Assembly (NCBI GenBank): GCA_946543095.1
Contig: CAMNLO010000073.1
Location: 1-7,538 of the forward strand
Direction: 5' to 3'
Origin: an uncultured bacterium
GTDB taxonomy: Bacteria; Bacillota; Clostridia; Lachnospirales; Lachnospiraceae
Length of the DNA stretch: 7,538 nucleotides
Below the pieces are notes generated by a model. That model worked only from the letters and a program-made list of their open reading frames with translations, was not told the DNA's origin and ran no database searches. Positions 1-6,983 of the stretch are shown piece after piece (within the stretch, counting starts at the first letter, position 1; each line of letters opens with the position of its first letter). The position numbers and the translations under genes were made by a program.

Positions 1-2464
1 GGATATCCGCCTGATCTGCGATGTTTCCTACAGCATGGAGGGGAGCATCGGGGACCTGCAGGAGGCGGTAAAAAGCTTCCTCATGGGAAAGGACGCAAAG
101 GAGAGGATCGGCCTCATCACCTTTTGTTCCATTACAAAAGAAAATCTGGCCGTGGGCTCCCCCATGGATGAACTGCTTGCGGCGGCAGACAGGATGTCTG
201 CCGACAACGGCACCGACATGTACCATCCCACTCTGGACGCCCTCCAGGATTTCAGCACGGAAAGGGATGTGAACCGGCTGATCCTTCTGATGACGGACGG
301 GCAGGACAATTCTCCCGCCTCCCTGGAAGAGATCTACAGTGAGCTGGGTGGTTTTGCCTCGAACAATGATGTGGCGGTCTACACCCTGGGCCTCGGGCCG
401 GATGTGGACACCGGGTATCTTTCCGCCATTGCGGACGCCTGCGGCGGCGAGTTTGTCTATGTTTCCGACAGCGAAAGCCTGAAGAGCTTCTATGACCGGC
501 TCCACGCCCAGCTCTATGACCAATATGAGATCACTTATGAGGCAGTGGACACGTTCACACGATCCGATCGCACACTTGAGATTTTGCTGAGAGACGAAAA
601 ACTGCGGGAAAGCAAGCTTTATTCCCTGGAAGGGGAGGCATCGGAGGAGGAACAGCTTCCGGTGTATCAGGACTTCTCCATTTCCGGCGTGTCCCCCAGA
701 TTCATCACGAAGAGCCATTCCGATACGGAGGTCCGGCTCACCGGCACGGGCTTTGCACAGGAGACGAAGCTTTCCCTCACCCTAAACGGGGATGTGGACT
801 ACAGCCCGGAGCTGAAGTATCAGGATCCCAATACCTGCACCTTCAAGGTCCCGAAGGATATCGCCGTGGGCAGCTATGATGTGGTGATCCGGATCGGAGC
901 GAAAAGGAAGGTGATCCCGGATGGCTTCACCGTGATCAGGCCCGGGGAGATGAAGTCCTTCTCCTTCGGCCCCTACACCTTTACGGCCTCACAGATTATG
1001 CGGGTGGATGATATGGCGGTGTTAAGGGGCGCCGTTTCCATGAACGGGTGGCTGCATTTCAACGGGGAGGTGCGGCTTGAGGGGGATCCTTCGGATGCCT
1101 CCCGGATGACACTGTCGGAGGACTGCGGCTCCTACGTGGTCATGGACGGCCCCGATCCCTCGGGCCTTGCAAAGCTTCTCAGGGATAAGAGCCTTGCCGT
1201 GAACATCGGAGCGGTCCACGAAATGACCCTGTATTATGACCAGGAGCATCTCTACAACGAGGATTATGAGGACTATAAGGTGGACTCCGTGGAGGGCTTC
1301 AATTTTGTGGTGCCCTATGTGCTGACCCTGGAGCTTCCCGGCATCAGCTTCTACCCGGACAGGATCGGGATGCACAGCCATGTGGGAAACATCAATCTCC
1401 CCAACCAGAAAAAGGTGATCCAGTCCGTGAACCCCAAGGCCCGCTTTTTCTCCTTTGAATGGGACACGGACCTGGTGGTGACTAGAGACAATGTGGGGGT
1501 GAAGCTAAAGATCGAGTACGAGGATAAGGCGGAATCCTCCAAAGGAAAGGGAAAGAAGGAGACCGCCACCTTCCTGAACACGAAGATCACCCCCTTAAAG
1601 GGGCTGAAGATCCATATCGACACAGTGCAGGGGGAATACCTCATCGGCCTGGGAGTGGGCCTGCCCTTCTTTAAGAGCGAGCCGGGACTGGCCGCGGAGG
1701 TGGAGTGGAAGGATCCGGGAAAGCACGGGTTTGTGCCGGATTCCGTGGAGATCGGCCTGAAGCTGGAGAAGGGCATCAGGCTTCCCACCGCCATCCCTTC
1801 GGAGATCGATGAATTCAAAGTGAAAGTTTCGGATATCAACACCGCCATAGAGCAGGGGAACGGCTTTGCGCTGGTCTTTACGGGAAGCGTGGGCATCAAG
1901 GGAGTGAAGATCAAAGAATATCTTCCCGGAGTGGAGAAGTTTCTGGGGGATGTGTCGCTGCTTGAGCTGCCGGCGGATGATACCCAGTTCTCCCTCAGGC
2001 TGTCTCCCTTCAAGCTGGAAGCAAAGGCGAAGCTGAAGTTCTTAAGCTTCATCGAGCTGGCGGAGGCGGAGGCGAAGATCGGAGCCTTCCCCTACTCCAG
2101 CTCCCTCCTGGAGCTTGACAACGCGGATGTGGCGGGGCTGTACGCAAAGGTGAAGACCGGGATCATGATTAAGGATCTGTGCGACTGCATCGATCTGGAT
2201 CTTTCGGGAGATGTGGAGCTGGATGCCATGAGCCGCTTCGGCGGCGGCCAGATCGCGGGCAGGATGGATTATGATTTCCGCTTCTGGTGCTTCCATACCT
2301 CGGAAAAGGTGGAGGGAAAGATGGCCATCGGCGTGTATCAGAAGCACAACGGCGACTTCGAGTTTGTGGCGGTGTTCCGCGGGGAAGACGGAGGAAAGAC
2401 GGCAAAGAAGGTGTACTACATAGACAAAAACGGCCATCTGGGCAGCGGCGGGAGCCTGAACTGA
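1..2464 (+). CDS. Large VWA-domain protein with TIG-like domain (5' end outside window)
   Basis: The frame is open from the window edge (first whole codon at base 2), so the true start lies upstream; 820 residues are visible. The ATG at 35 is not the start because it sits inside the metal-binding motif. Visible residues 1-174 are a von Willebrand A domain: a complete MIDAS site is present, with DxSxS (D7, S9, S11), the loop threonine T77 and D99 in an MTDG motif. Residues about 226-312 resemble an IPT/TIG beta-sandwich (GVSP, TGTGF, ending in a PDGFTVI-type strand). The remaining 500 or so residues alternate hydrophobic and charged positions as beta-rich folds do, with a Lys-rich patch at 514-519; I recognise no family there. 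No transmembrane segment or sortase motif is visible at the C-terminus. VWA domains usually bind protein ligands through Mg2+. The next gene starts one base after the stop, so the two products probably act together outside the cytoplasm. The domain calls are firm; the cellular role is unknown. Confidence 0.85.
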   Translation, partial: DIRLICDVSYSMEGSIGDLQEAVKSFLMGKDAKERIGLITFCSITKENLAVGSPMDELLAAADRMSADNGTDMYHPTLDALQDFSTERDVNRLILLMTDGQDNSPASLEEIYSELGGFASNNDVAVYTLGLGPDVDTGYLSAIADACGGEFVYVSDSESLKSFYDRLHAQLYDQYEITYEAVDTFTRSDRTLEILLRDEKLRESKLYSLEGEASEEEQLPVYQDFSISGVSPRFITKSHSDTEVRLTGTGFAQETKLSLTLNGDVDYSPELKYQDPNTCTFKVPKDIAVGSYDVVIRIGAKRKVIPDGFTVIRPGEMKSFSFGPYTFTASQIMRVDDMAVLRGAVSMNGWLHFNGEVRLEGDPSDASRMTLSEDCGSYVVMDGPDPSGLAKLLRDKSLAVNIGAVHEMTLYYDQEHLYNEDYEDYKVDSVEGFNFVVPYVLTLELPGISFYPDRIGMHSHVGNINLPNQKKVIQSVNPKARFFSFEWDTDLVVTRDNVGVKLKIEYEDKAESSKGKGKKETATFLNTKITPLKGLKIHIDTVQGEYLIGLGVGLPFFKSEPGLAAEVEWKDPGKHGFVPDSVEIGLKLEKGIRLPTAIPSEIDEFKVKVSDINTAIEQGNGFALVFTGSVGIKGVKIKEYLPGVEKFLGDVSLLELPADDTQFSLRLSPFKLEAKAKLKFLSFIELAEAEAKIGAFPYSSSLLELDNADVAGLYAKVKTGIMIKDLCDCIDLDLSGDVELDAMSRFGGGQIAGRMDYDFRFWCFHTSEKVEGKMAIGVYQKHNGDFEFVAVFRGEDGGKTAKKVYYIDKNGHLGSGGSLN

Positions 2465-2465
2465 C

Positions 2466-4049
2466 ATGGAAAAGACCGGAAGGATCATCAGACTGACGGC
2501 CCTGATGTGGGCGCTTTTTGCAATACTTCTCTGCGCCGGCACTGTCTTCGCAAAGGAAGAGTCCCGTTTTCTCACCACTGCCCCCGGAGGGCAGGATCTG
2601 GTGGTGAACTTTGTCTTCGACAAGACTCCCGTGGACATCACCTTCCTTTCCCCTTCCGGAGTGCGAAAGACCGCTTCGGATCAGGATGTGGAGACGGAGG
2701 AGGGGAAGCTCTGGCGGACCTACCGGATTAAAAACGCGGAAGCCGGGGACTGGAGTGTTCTCTATGATCTCTGGGGCAATGACCATATCGATTATTCCAT
2801 TATCAATGAGAATCTGGAGCTTTCCATCACGGACTGCAGCTTCGAAGGCATCGTAGGGGATTCCGGCAGGATCACCTTCCTGGCAAAGGGCAATGAGGAG
2901 TACCGCTATCACTACGAACTGGACGCGATTCCCGCTGCGGAAGGGGAAGAAAGGGTCCGGCTTGCGGAGGGAACGGCGGACACGGGGGAGCCTGCGGAGG
3001 AGACCTTTTCCATGGAGCGGCTTTCTTCCGGGGCCTACACCCTTGTGCTGGGCATCTATACGGAGGTGAACGGCTTTGAACTGTTTGATTCCGTAAGCCT
3101 CGACCCCATCACCTACACAAACCCCAATGAACCGGCCCCCCTTCAGGACTGCAGGATCAGCCTGGATCCCGGCAATCTGATCATCCGCACGGACTGGGAG
3201 GAGTATATACCGGAGGGGGCGGAGGGCTTTAAGCTCACGGCCTTTGCGGGGGATCAGCAGATCTTTGGCGCCTCCTATGACAAAGAGGAAACGGGGGCGG
3301 CTTTTTCCTATCCGGAGGACGCTTCCTCCATCCGGGTGGAGCTGTGCTGGAAGCAGGAGGGCCTCTGGTCCGAAGCTCTGGTGAAGACCCTGGATCCTTC
3401 AAAATCCGGGCTTACCCTGATCACCCCGGAGGTCACTTCGGATTCCCAGGTGATCCTGGAATACGATATTGCCGGCAGCGGCATGCTGAGCATTTCGGTT
3501 AACGGTACGGAGAGCTCTCTCAGGGTCCGGAACATGGGCCGGGCCGCCGCGGATCTGACACCGGGAGCCAACGCCGTTTACGCAGAGCTTACGGATGGAA
3601 ACGGCAGCGTCTGGGTGGTGGATGCGGATGTTTACTGGGACGCCGCGCCGCCTGAGCTGCATCTTTATGACGATCCCGACGGGAAGGTGTTTTTTGCAGA
3701 CACGGCGGATCTCATCGGGACGGTGGGCCCGGGGAACAGCCTTACCGTGAACGGTGATGCCGCGGAGATCTCGGAGGACGGCAGCTTTGTGGTGAGTGTT
3801 TCTCTGGAAGCGGGGGCGAACACCGTTTTCCTGGAGGCAGCGGATGTAAACGGCAATACCTCCGGAAGGCAGCTGACCCTGTATCGGGGAGAGGGGCAGG
3901 GGCCCGGGGATGCCGGTCAGGAGGAAACGGAGCACCGCACCGATCCCGCAGAGGAGCTTTCCACCCGCCTGATCCCCCTGTTTCTGACCTTTGGCGTCAG
4001 CGGACTGCTGATTCTGTTCGGGCTTCTTATCATTCGCAGAAAAAAATAA
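2466..4049 (+). CDS. Secreted, C-terminally membrane-anchored protein with Ig-like domains
   Basis: The 527-residue product has a clear Sec signal peptide: basic start, hydrophobic core about 11-25, likely cleavage after VFA at residue 29. A single membrane helix lies at about 502-523 and is followed by RRKK, so the bulk should be extracellular with a tiny cytoplasmic tail. Residues about 40-112 form a beta-sandwich-like segment (FLSPSG, then an AGDWSV strand) of the type seen beside VWA domains. Residues about 316-391 and 393-474 look like two Ig-like units; the second has the VNG, DGSF, GANTV and DVNGN pattern of glucodextranase-B-like bacterial Ig domains. An acidic Gly/Gln/Glu-rich linker (475-501) joins them to the membrane. 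The start one base after the upstream stop and a weak GGGAG at 2450-2454 suggest translational coupling with the VWA gene. A likely role is the membrane partner of that VWA protein. This is inference; no enzymatic motif is visible. Confidence 0.85.
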   Translation: MEKTGRIIRLTALMWALFAILLCAGTVFAKEESRFLTTAPGGQDLVVNFVFDKTPVDITFLSPSGVRKTASDQDVETEEGKLWRTYRIKNAEAGDWSVLYDLWGNDHIDYSIINENLELSITDCSFEGIVGDSGRITFLAKGNEEYRYHYELDAIPAAEGEERVRLAEGTADTGEPAEETFSMERLSSGAYTLVLGIYTEVNGFELFDSVSLDPITYTNPNEPAPLQDCRISLDPGNLIIRTDWEEYIPEGAEGFKLTAFAGDQQIFGASYDKEETGAAFSYPEDASSIRVELCWKQEGLWSEALVKTLDPSKSGLTLITPEVTSDSQVILEYDIAGSGMLSISVNGTESSLRVRNMGRAAADLTPGANAVYAELTDGNGSVWVVDADVYWDAAPPELHLYDDPDGKVFFADTADLIGTVGPGNSLTVNGDAAEISEDGSFVVSVSLEAGANTVFLEAADVNGNTSGRQLTLYRGEGQGPGDAGQEETEHRTDPAEELSTRLIPLFLTFGVSGLLILFGLLIIRRKK

Positions 4050-4088
4050 CCAAAATTCATTTGAAATCAGATTCCTTTTTTGTAGATA

Positions 4089-4117
4089 TTTCCAAATTTC
4101 AAAACTTATGATATACT
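4089..4117 (+). promoter_or_regulatory. Sigma-A type promoter of glgC
   Basis: A -35 box TTTCCA (4089-4094, 4 of 6 consensus bases) lies exactly 17 bp before a -10 box TATACT (4112-4117). The -10 box has the extended TG one base upstream (4109-4110). Transcription should start near 4124-4126, leaving a leader of about 110 nt. It is the only good promoter I see in the window and probably drives glgC and glgD together. Confidence 0.75.
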
Positions 4118-4166
4118 AAGTTTGTATTACTATCTAAAACTGTTGCGTATAGTCATGCATTTCGGA

Positions 4167-4184
4167 GCGGTGCTGAAGCGCCGC
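4167..4184 (+). promoter_or_regulatory. Leader hairpin in the glgC 5' UTR with a competing pairing
   Basis: GCGGTGC (4167-4173) and GCGCCGC (4178-4184) form a 7-bp stem, with one G-T wobble, around a TGAA loop. The stretch 4173-4181, which includes the loop and 3' arm, can instead pair over 9 bp (one wobble) with 4213-4221, just before the glgC SD. The two folds exclude each other, so the leader could act as a switch. No known riboswitch core is recognised. Confidence 0.4.
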
Positions 4185-4225
4185 CGGTCCGCGGGGTTTG
4201 AGGAGTTGTGTCGCGCTTCGGAATT

Positions 4226-4229
4226 GGAG
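4226..4229 (+). promoter_or_regulatory. Ribosome binding site that fixes the glgC start
   Basis: GGAG lies 7 bases before the ATG at 4237. It favours that ATG over the in-frame TTG at 4198, which has no SD at proper spacing and would add 13 residues unlike the GlgC family. Confidence 0.75.
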
Positions 4230-4236
4230 TCTGCTT

Positions 4237-5505
4237 ATGATTAAGAAAGAAATGATCGCCATGCTCTTGGCGGGGGGGCAGGGAAGCCGCCTGGGTGTTT
4301 TGACCCAGAAAACCGCAAAGCCCGCTGTCGCTTTTGGCGGGAAGTATCGCATCATCGATTTTCCGCTGAGTAACTGCATCAATTCCGGCGTGGACACAGT
4401 CGGCGTTCTGACCCAGTATCAGCCCCTGAAGCTGAACAGTCATATCGGCATCGGGATCCCCTGGGACTTAGACCGCAACGTGGGAGGCGTTTCCGTCCTG
4501 CCGCCCTATGAAAAGAGCGAGGACACGGAGTGGTACACCGGCACCGCCAACGCCATCTACCAGAACCTGGACTACATGGAAAGCTTCAATCCGGAGTATG
4601 TGCTGATCCTTTCCGGAGACCACATCTACAAAATGGACTACGAGGTCATGCTGGATTTCCACAAGACCAAGGGGGCGGAGGTGACCATTGCCGTTATGCC
4701 CGTTCCCATGGAGGAGGCCAGCCGCTTCGGCATTATGATCACGGACGAGAACAAGCGGATCGTGGACTTTGAGGAGAAGCCGGAGCATCCCAGGAGCAAT
4801 CTGGCCAGCATGGGCATCTATATTTTCACCTGGAAGACCTTAAAGGAGGCGCTCATCGCCTTAAAGGACCAGGCGGGGCTGGACTTCGGCAAGCATGTGA
4901 TCCCTTATGTGCATAAGAAGGATGCTCCTCTTTACGCATATGAATTCAACGGCTACTGGAAGGACGTGGGGACCCTGAATTCCTATTGGGAGGCCAATAT
5001 GGAGCTCATCGACATCGTCCCCGAGTTCAATCTGTATGAGGAATACTGGAGAATCTACACGGAGGCCACTTCCATCCCGCCCCTTTATTTCAACGGCGGC
5101 TGCGGCGTGGAGCGCTGCATCATCGGAGAGGGAAGCGAGATCTACGGCGAGGTCTACAGCTCCGTCATCGGCTGCGATGTAAAGATCGGTAAGGGCTCCG
5201 TGGTACGGGATTCCATTCTGATGAACGGGACCGTCATCGGCGATCACTGCCGGGTCACCAAAGGCATCATCGCGGAGAATGCCAGGATCGGCAATAATGT
5301 GGTCATCGGTGAGGGCGAAGAGAAGGACAACGAGACCGCACCCCACATCTATAATCACGGCATCGTCACCATTGCAGAGGGCGCGGTGGTGCCGGAAAAC
5401 GTGAAGATCGGAAAGAATGTGTGCATCGCCGGGGAAACCACTGCAGAGGATTATCCCGACGGAGTGCTGGAAAGCGGTCGCACTCTGGTGAAGGGAGAAA
5501 TGTAA
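4237..5505 (+). CDS. glgC: Glucose-1-phosphate adenylyltransferase, catalytic subunit GlgC
   Basis: The enzyme (EC 2.7.7.27) makes ADP-glucose and pyrophosphate from ATP and glucose 1-phosphate, the committed step of bacterial glycogen synthesis in the cytoplasm. The 422 residues match the family length. The N-terminal nucleotidyltransferase fold carries AGGQGSRL (12-19), the KPA lysine K28, GGKYRIIDF (34-42), [10 protein letters not shown] with the metal-binding D128, FEEKP (178-182, sugar-phosphate lysine K181) and YWKDVGT (240-246) with the second metal aspartate D243. From about 285 the protein becomes a left-handed beta-helix of IG-V/I hexapeptide turns, the usual assembly and allosteric domain. 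All catalytic residues I can check are present, so this is the active subunit. It has its own promoter and a foldable leader, and glgD follows 123 bases downstream. The start at 4237 is chosen from the SD and the typical N-terminus. Confidence 0.97.
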   Translation: MIKKEMIAMLLAGGQGSRLGVLTQKTAKPAVAFGGKYRIIDFPLSNCINSGVDTVGVLTQYQPLKLNSHIGIGIPWDLDRNVGGVSVLPPYEKSEDTEWYTGTANAIYQNLDYMESFNPEYVLILSGDHIYKMDYEVMLDFHKTKGAEVTIAVMPVPMEEASRFGIMITDENKRIVDFEEKPEHPRSNLASMGIYIFTWKTLKEALIALKDQAGLDFGKHVIPYVHKKDAPLYAYEFNGYWKDVGTLNSYWEANMELIDIVPEFNLYEEYWRIYTEATSIPPLYFNGGCGVERCIIGEGSEIYGEVYSSVIGCDVKIGKGSVVRDSILMNGTVIGDHCRVTKGIIAENARIGNNVVIGEGEEKDNETAPHIYNHGIVTIAEGAVVPENVKIGKNVCIAGETTAEDYPDGVLESGRTLVKGEM

Positions 5506-5536
5506 AAAATCACGCTGATGCGATGATTTTTTACAT
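5500..5536 (+). terminator. Stop-codon-overlapping hairpin after glgC, terminator-like or attenuator
   Basis: A perfect 13-bp stem (5500-5512 with 5524-5536) is extended by CGC/GCG across one bulged A, with a TGAT loop. It contains the last glgC codon and the TAA stop. Its A6 and T6 runs resemble a bidirectional intrinsic terminator with a short GC core, but the T6 is in the stem rather than after it. Partial termination would set the glgC:glgD ratio; this is inference. Confidence 0.5.
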
Positions 5537-5538
5537 AC

Positions 5539-5567
5539 GCATTTGAGCCGTGAACGGCTCAAATTGC
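5539..5567 (+). repeat. Second glgC-glgD spacer hairpin
   Basis: A perfect 10-bp inverted repeat (TTTGAGCCGT at 5542-5551 and its complement at 5554-5563) is extended by GCA/TGC past a bulged T. The centre is only GA, so about 8-9 pairs form around a small loop. No T-run follows, so it is not a classical terminator. Confidence 0.6.
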
Positions 5568-5579
5568 ACTGGCGATACC

Positions 5580-5605
5580 GGAGAATCCGCATACGCGAAT
5601 TCTCC
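5580..5605 (+). repeat. Third glgC-glgD spacer hairpin, just before the glgD SD
   Basis: Seven outer pairs (5580-5586 with 5599-5605), one C-A mismatch and three inner pairs close an ATAC loop. It ends 11 bases before the AAGGAG of glgD. A weak CACT/AGTG pairing (5567-5570 with 5607-5610) could enclose it. It could shield the mRNA 5' end after processing or influence glgD initiation. Confidence 0.5.
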
Positions 5606-5616
5606 TAGTGATGGAT

Positions 5617-5622
5617 AAGGAG
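5617..5622 (+). promoter_or_regulatory. Ribosome binding site that fixes the glgD start
   Basis: AAGGAG stands 6 bases before the ATG at 5629. Start codons further upstream (GTG 5608, ATG 5611) would place this SD inside the coding region, and ATG 5623 directly abuts it. The product then begins MKAVGI, the usual GlgD beginning. Confidence 0.8.
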
Positions 5623-5628
5623 ATGATT

Positions 5629-6747
5629 ATGAAAGCTGTAGGGATCGTATTAGCGGGGGGGCACACCCACCGCATGAAAGAGCTTACAAACACCCGGGCC
5701 ATCGCGGCAATGCCCATTGCCGGATCCTTCCGGGCCATAGATTTCGTGCTGTCCAACATGTCCAATTCCCATGTGCAGAAGGTGGGTGTCATCACGCAGT
5801 TTAACGCCGCATCCCTGCAGAAGCATTTAAGCTCCTCCAAATGGTGGGATTTCGGCAGAAAGCAGGGAGGACTCACGGTATTCACTCCCAATATGACGCC
5901 GGACAATTCCCAGTGGTTTCGGGGGACGGCGGATGCCATCTACCAGAACATCGGTTATCTGAAGGAGAGCCATGAGCCCTACGTCATCATCTCCTCCGGG
6001 GACTGTGTCTACAAAATGGACTATAACGCCCTTCTGGAATATCACATCGACAAGCAGGCGGATGTGACCGTGGTGGTGAAGGATATGGAGCAGGGTGCTC
6101 CCATCGAGCGCTACGGCACCATCAAGATGAACGAGGAGGCCAGGATCACGGACTTTGAGGAAAAGCCGGGGCTGGCAAAATCCAACACCATTTCCTGCGG
6201 CATCTACGTGATCCGCAGAAGGCTGCTGATCGAAATGATCGAGAAATGCGCCGAGGAAGACCAGTACGACTTCGTGCGGGATATCCTGATCCGCTACAGG
6301 GATGTGAAGAGGATCTTCGGCTACAAGCTGAAGACCTACTGGCGCAATATCGCTTCCGTGGACGATTTCTTCCAGACGAATATGGATTTCCTGAAAGCGG
6401 ATGTGAGGGATTTCTTCTTCAGGCAGTATCCCCACATTTCCACCAAGATTGACGATTTGCCCCCTGCCAAGTATAATCACGGGGTGAAGATCGAGAACAG
6501 CCTGATCGCCAGCGGCTCCATCATCAACGGAACCGTGGAAAATTCGGTGATCTTCAAGAACGGGTTTATCGGGAACGGTTCTGTGATCCGCAATTCCATC
6601 GTTTTAAATGATGTGTACATCGGCAACAATGCCACCATCGAGAACTGCATCGTGGAATCCCGCTCCACTGTGCCCGAAAATTCCTACTACAGGGGCGAAG
6701 GCGACATCCGCATCGTGACGGAAAGAGGGAATCGATATATTCTGTGA
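5629..6747 (+). CDS. glgD: Glycogen biosynthesis protein GlgD, non-catalytic ADP-glucose pyrophosphorylase subunit
   Basis: The 372-residue protein is a paralogue of the upstream GlgC and shares its plan: nucleotidyltransferase domain followed by a short left-handed beta-helix from about 290 (NSLIASGS, NGFIGNGSVI, DVYIGNNATI). RAIDFVLSNMSNS and SSGDCVYKMDY, with D125, identify GlgD. Catalytic features are eroded: the glycine loop reads GGHTHRM, the KPA lysine is missing (RAIAAMPI), GGK has become AGS, and the metal aspartate of KDVGT is an asparagine (YWRNIAS, N240). FEEKP (176-180) is kept. In Bacillota, GlgD joins GlgC in a mixed complex and raises its activity while having little of its own; the sequence fits that. 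It probably shares the glgC transcript, with the hairpin spacer adjusting its level. The last codons and stop lie within the basal stem of the downstream structured element. Confidence 0.95.
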   Translation: MKAVGIVLAGGHTHRMKELTNTRAIAAMPIAGSFRAIDFVLSNMSNSHVQKVGVITQFNAASLQKHLSSSKWWDFGRKQGGLTVFTPNMTPDNSQWFRGTADAIYQNIGYLKESHEPYVIISSGDCVYKMDYNALLEYHIDKQADVTVVVKDMEQGAPIERYGTIKMNEEARITDFEEKPGLAKSNTISCGIYVIRRRLLIEMIEKCAEEDQYDFVRDILIRYRDVKRIFGYKLKTYWRNIASVDDFFQTNMDFLKADVRDFFFRQYPHISTKIDDLPPAKYNHGVKIENSLIASGSIINGTVENSVIFKNGFIGNGSVIRNSIVLNDVYIGNNATIENCIVESRSTVPENSYYRGEGDIRIVTERGNRYIL

Positions 6748-6751
6748 AGAT

Positions 6752-6812
6752 GTTGTGCCGCGACAGATCAGATCGCGAGCTTGCTCGCGGAGATGATCTG
6801 GCATGGCACAAC
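6752..6812 (+). repeat. Junction arm 1, three-tiered hairpin
   Basis: The tiers are GTTGTGCC/GGCACAAC (6752-6759 with 6805-6812), CAGATCA/TGATCTG (6764-6770 with 6794-6800) and CGCGAGC/GCTCGCG (6774-6780 with 6783-6789), with all 22 pairs Watson-Crick. The tip is effectively a CTTG loop on a six-pair GC-rich stem. Confidence 0.7.
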
Positions 6813-6813
6813 T

Positions 6814-6875
6814 TGAAATGAATGAGCAAAAAAGCCCTGCGACGAAGGAGCAGAGCGATTTGCGAATTCATTTCA
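6814..6875 (+). repeat. Junction arm 2, hairpin with tandem G-A mismatches
   Basis: A perfect 10-bp base (6814-6823 with 6866-6875) is followed by opposed GA steps (6824-6825 facing 6864-6865). These have the order needed for sheared tandem G-A pairs. GCAAA/TTTGC (6826-6830 with 6859-6863) and a short CTGC/GCAG tip (6837-6840 with 6850-6853) come next. The 5' strand contains the first copy of the 21-base repeat. Confidence 0.6.
6815..6835 (+). repeat. 21-base direct repeat, copy 1
   Basis: The stretch beginning GAAATGAATGAG and ending in A6-GC is identical to 7039-7059, 224 bases downstream. An 11-base match (TTGCTCGCGGA, 6781-6791 and 7030-7040) precedes both copies, but here it is separated from the repeat by 23 bases. 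Confidence 0.9.
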
Positions 6876-6911
6876 GGGATTGCGTAAGCAGCGAAGCTGC
6901 GAAGCAATCCC
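6876..6911 (+). repeat. Junction arm 3, hairpin with GCGAAGC tip
   Basis: GGGATTGC (6876-6883) pairs with GCAATCCC (6904-6911). Inside, GCAGC (6888-6892) pairs with GCTGC (6896-6900) around GAA. The tip GCGAAGC is the sequence known to form an exceptionally stable DNA mini-hairpin. Confidence 0.7.
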
Positions 6912-6943
6912 GTATCTTCACAGAGTAACCCGGAGAACCTCGC

Positions 6944-6982
6944 AGTCAGATACCTTGCGATAGAACTGCAAGCTATCTGACT
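6944..6982 (+). repeat. Hairpin between the junction element and the distal palindromes
   Basis: AGTCAGATA (6944-6952) pairs with TATCTGACT (6974-6982). After one C-C mismatch, CTTGC (6954-6958) pairs with GCAAG (6968-6972), leaving a 9-base loop. Confidence 0.6.
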
Positions 6983-6983
6983 C

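Larger units (their letters stand above)
4050..4236 (+). other. Intergenic region and leader of glgC
   Basis: This gap separates the surface-protein pair from the glycogen genes. The first 70 bases are AT-rich with a T6 run at 4076-4081, but I find no GC stem in front of it, so there is no convincing terminator for the upstream gene. The promoter follows, then about 110 bases of transcribed leader that turn GC-rich from about 4160 and can fold. Confidence 0.6.
6738..6927 (+). other. Palindromic element folding as a closed four-way junction
   Basis: The basal stem pairs 6741-6751 with 6914-6924 (11 perfect bp, extendable to 14 with one wobble). It encloses three adjoining arms: 6752-6812, 6814-6875 and 6876-6911. 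Only base 6813 and bases 6912-6913 remain unpaired at the junction. The glgD stop (6745-6747) is within the 5' basal strand. No open reading frame or known RNA motif is recognised. It could be a folded 3' UTR or RNA, or a repeat element that folds as DNA. The pairings are read directly; function is unknown. Confidence 0.6.

Noticed and set aside
35..37. ATG as start of the VWA protein
   Set aside because: It codes for the residue after the MIDAS DxSxS; the frame is open to the window edge and the motif residues lie upstream of it.
1351..2052. Long antisense ORF (233 residues) within the VWA gene
   Set aside because: Lies opposite a well-supported gene, low-complexity Ser/Pro/Phe-rich, no SD or family features; a shadow of GC-biased codons.
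2523..2541. Lipoprotein signal in the membrane protein (LLCAG)
   Set aside because: The residue before Cys is Leu, not Gly/Ala/Ser, and a good signal peptidase I site follows at residue 29.
4050..4081. Intrinsic terminator after the membrane-protein gene, based on the T6 run
   Set aside because: No GC-rich stem precedes the T-run; only a 4-bp TTCA/TGAA match is present.
4198..4236. TTG start giving 13 extra GlgC residues
   Set aside because: It has no SD at suitable spacing, whereas ATG 4237 has GGAG 7 bases away and gives the normal family N-terminus.
4155..4244. 29-codon leader ORF overlapping the glgC start
   Set aside because: It overlaps the glgC ATG in a way that would allow coupling, but it has no SD and its composition looks like a by-product of the structured leader.
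4861..5592. Antisense ORF opposite glgC (243 residues)
   Set aside because: Its His/Asp/Val-rich repeats are the complement of the beta-helix codons of glgC.
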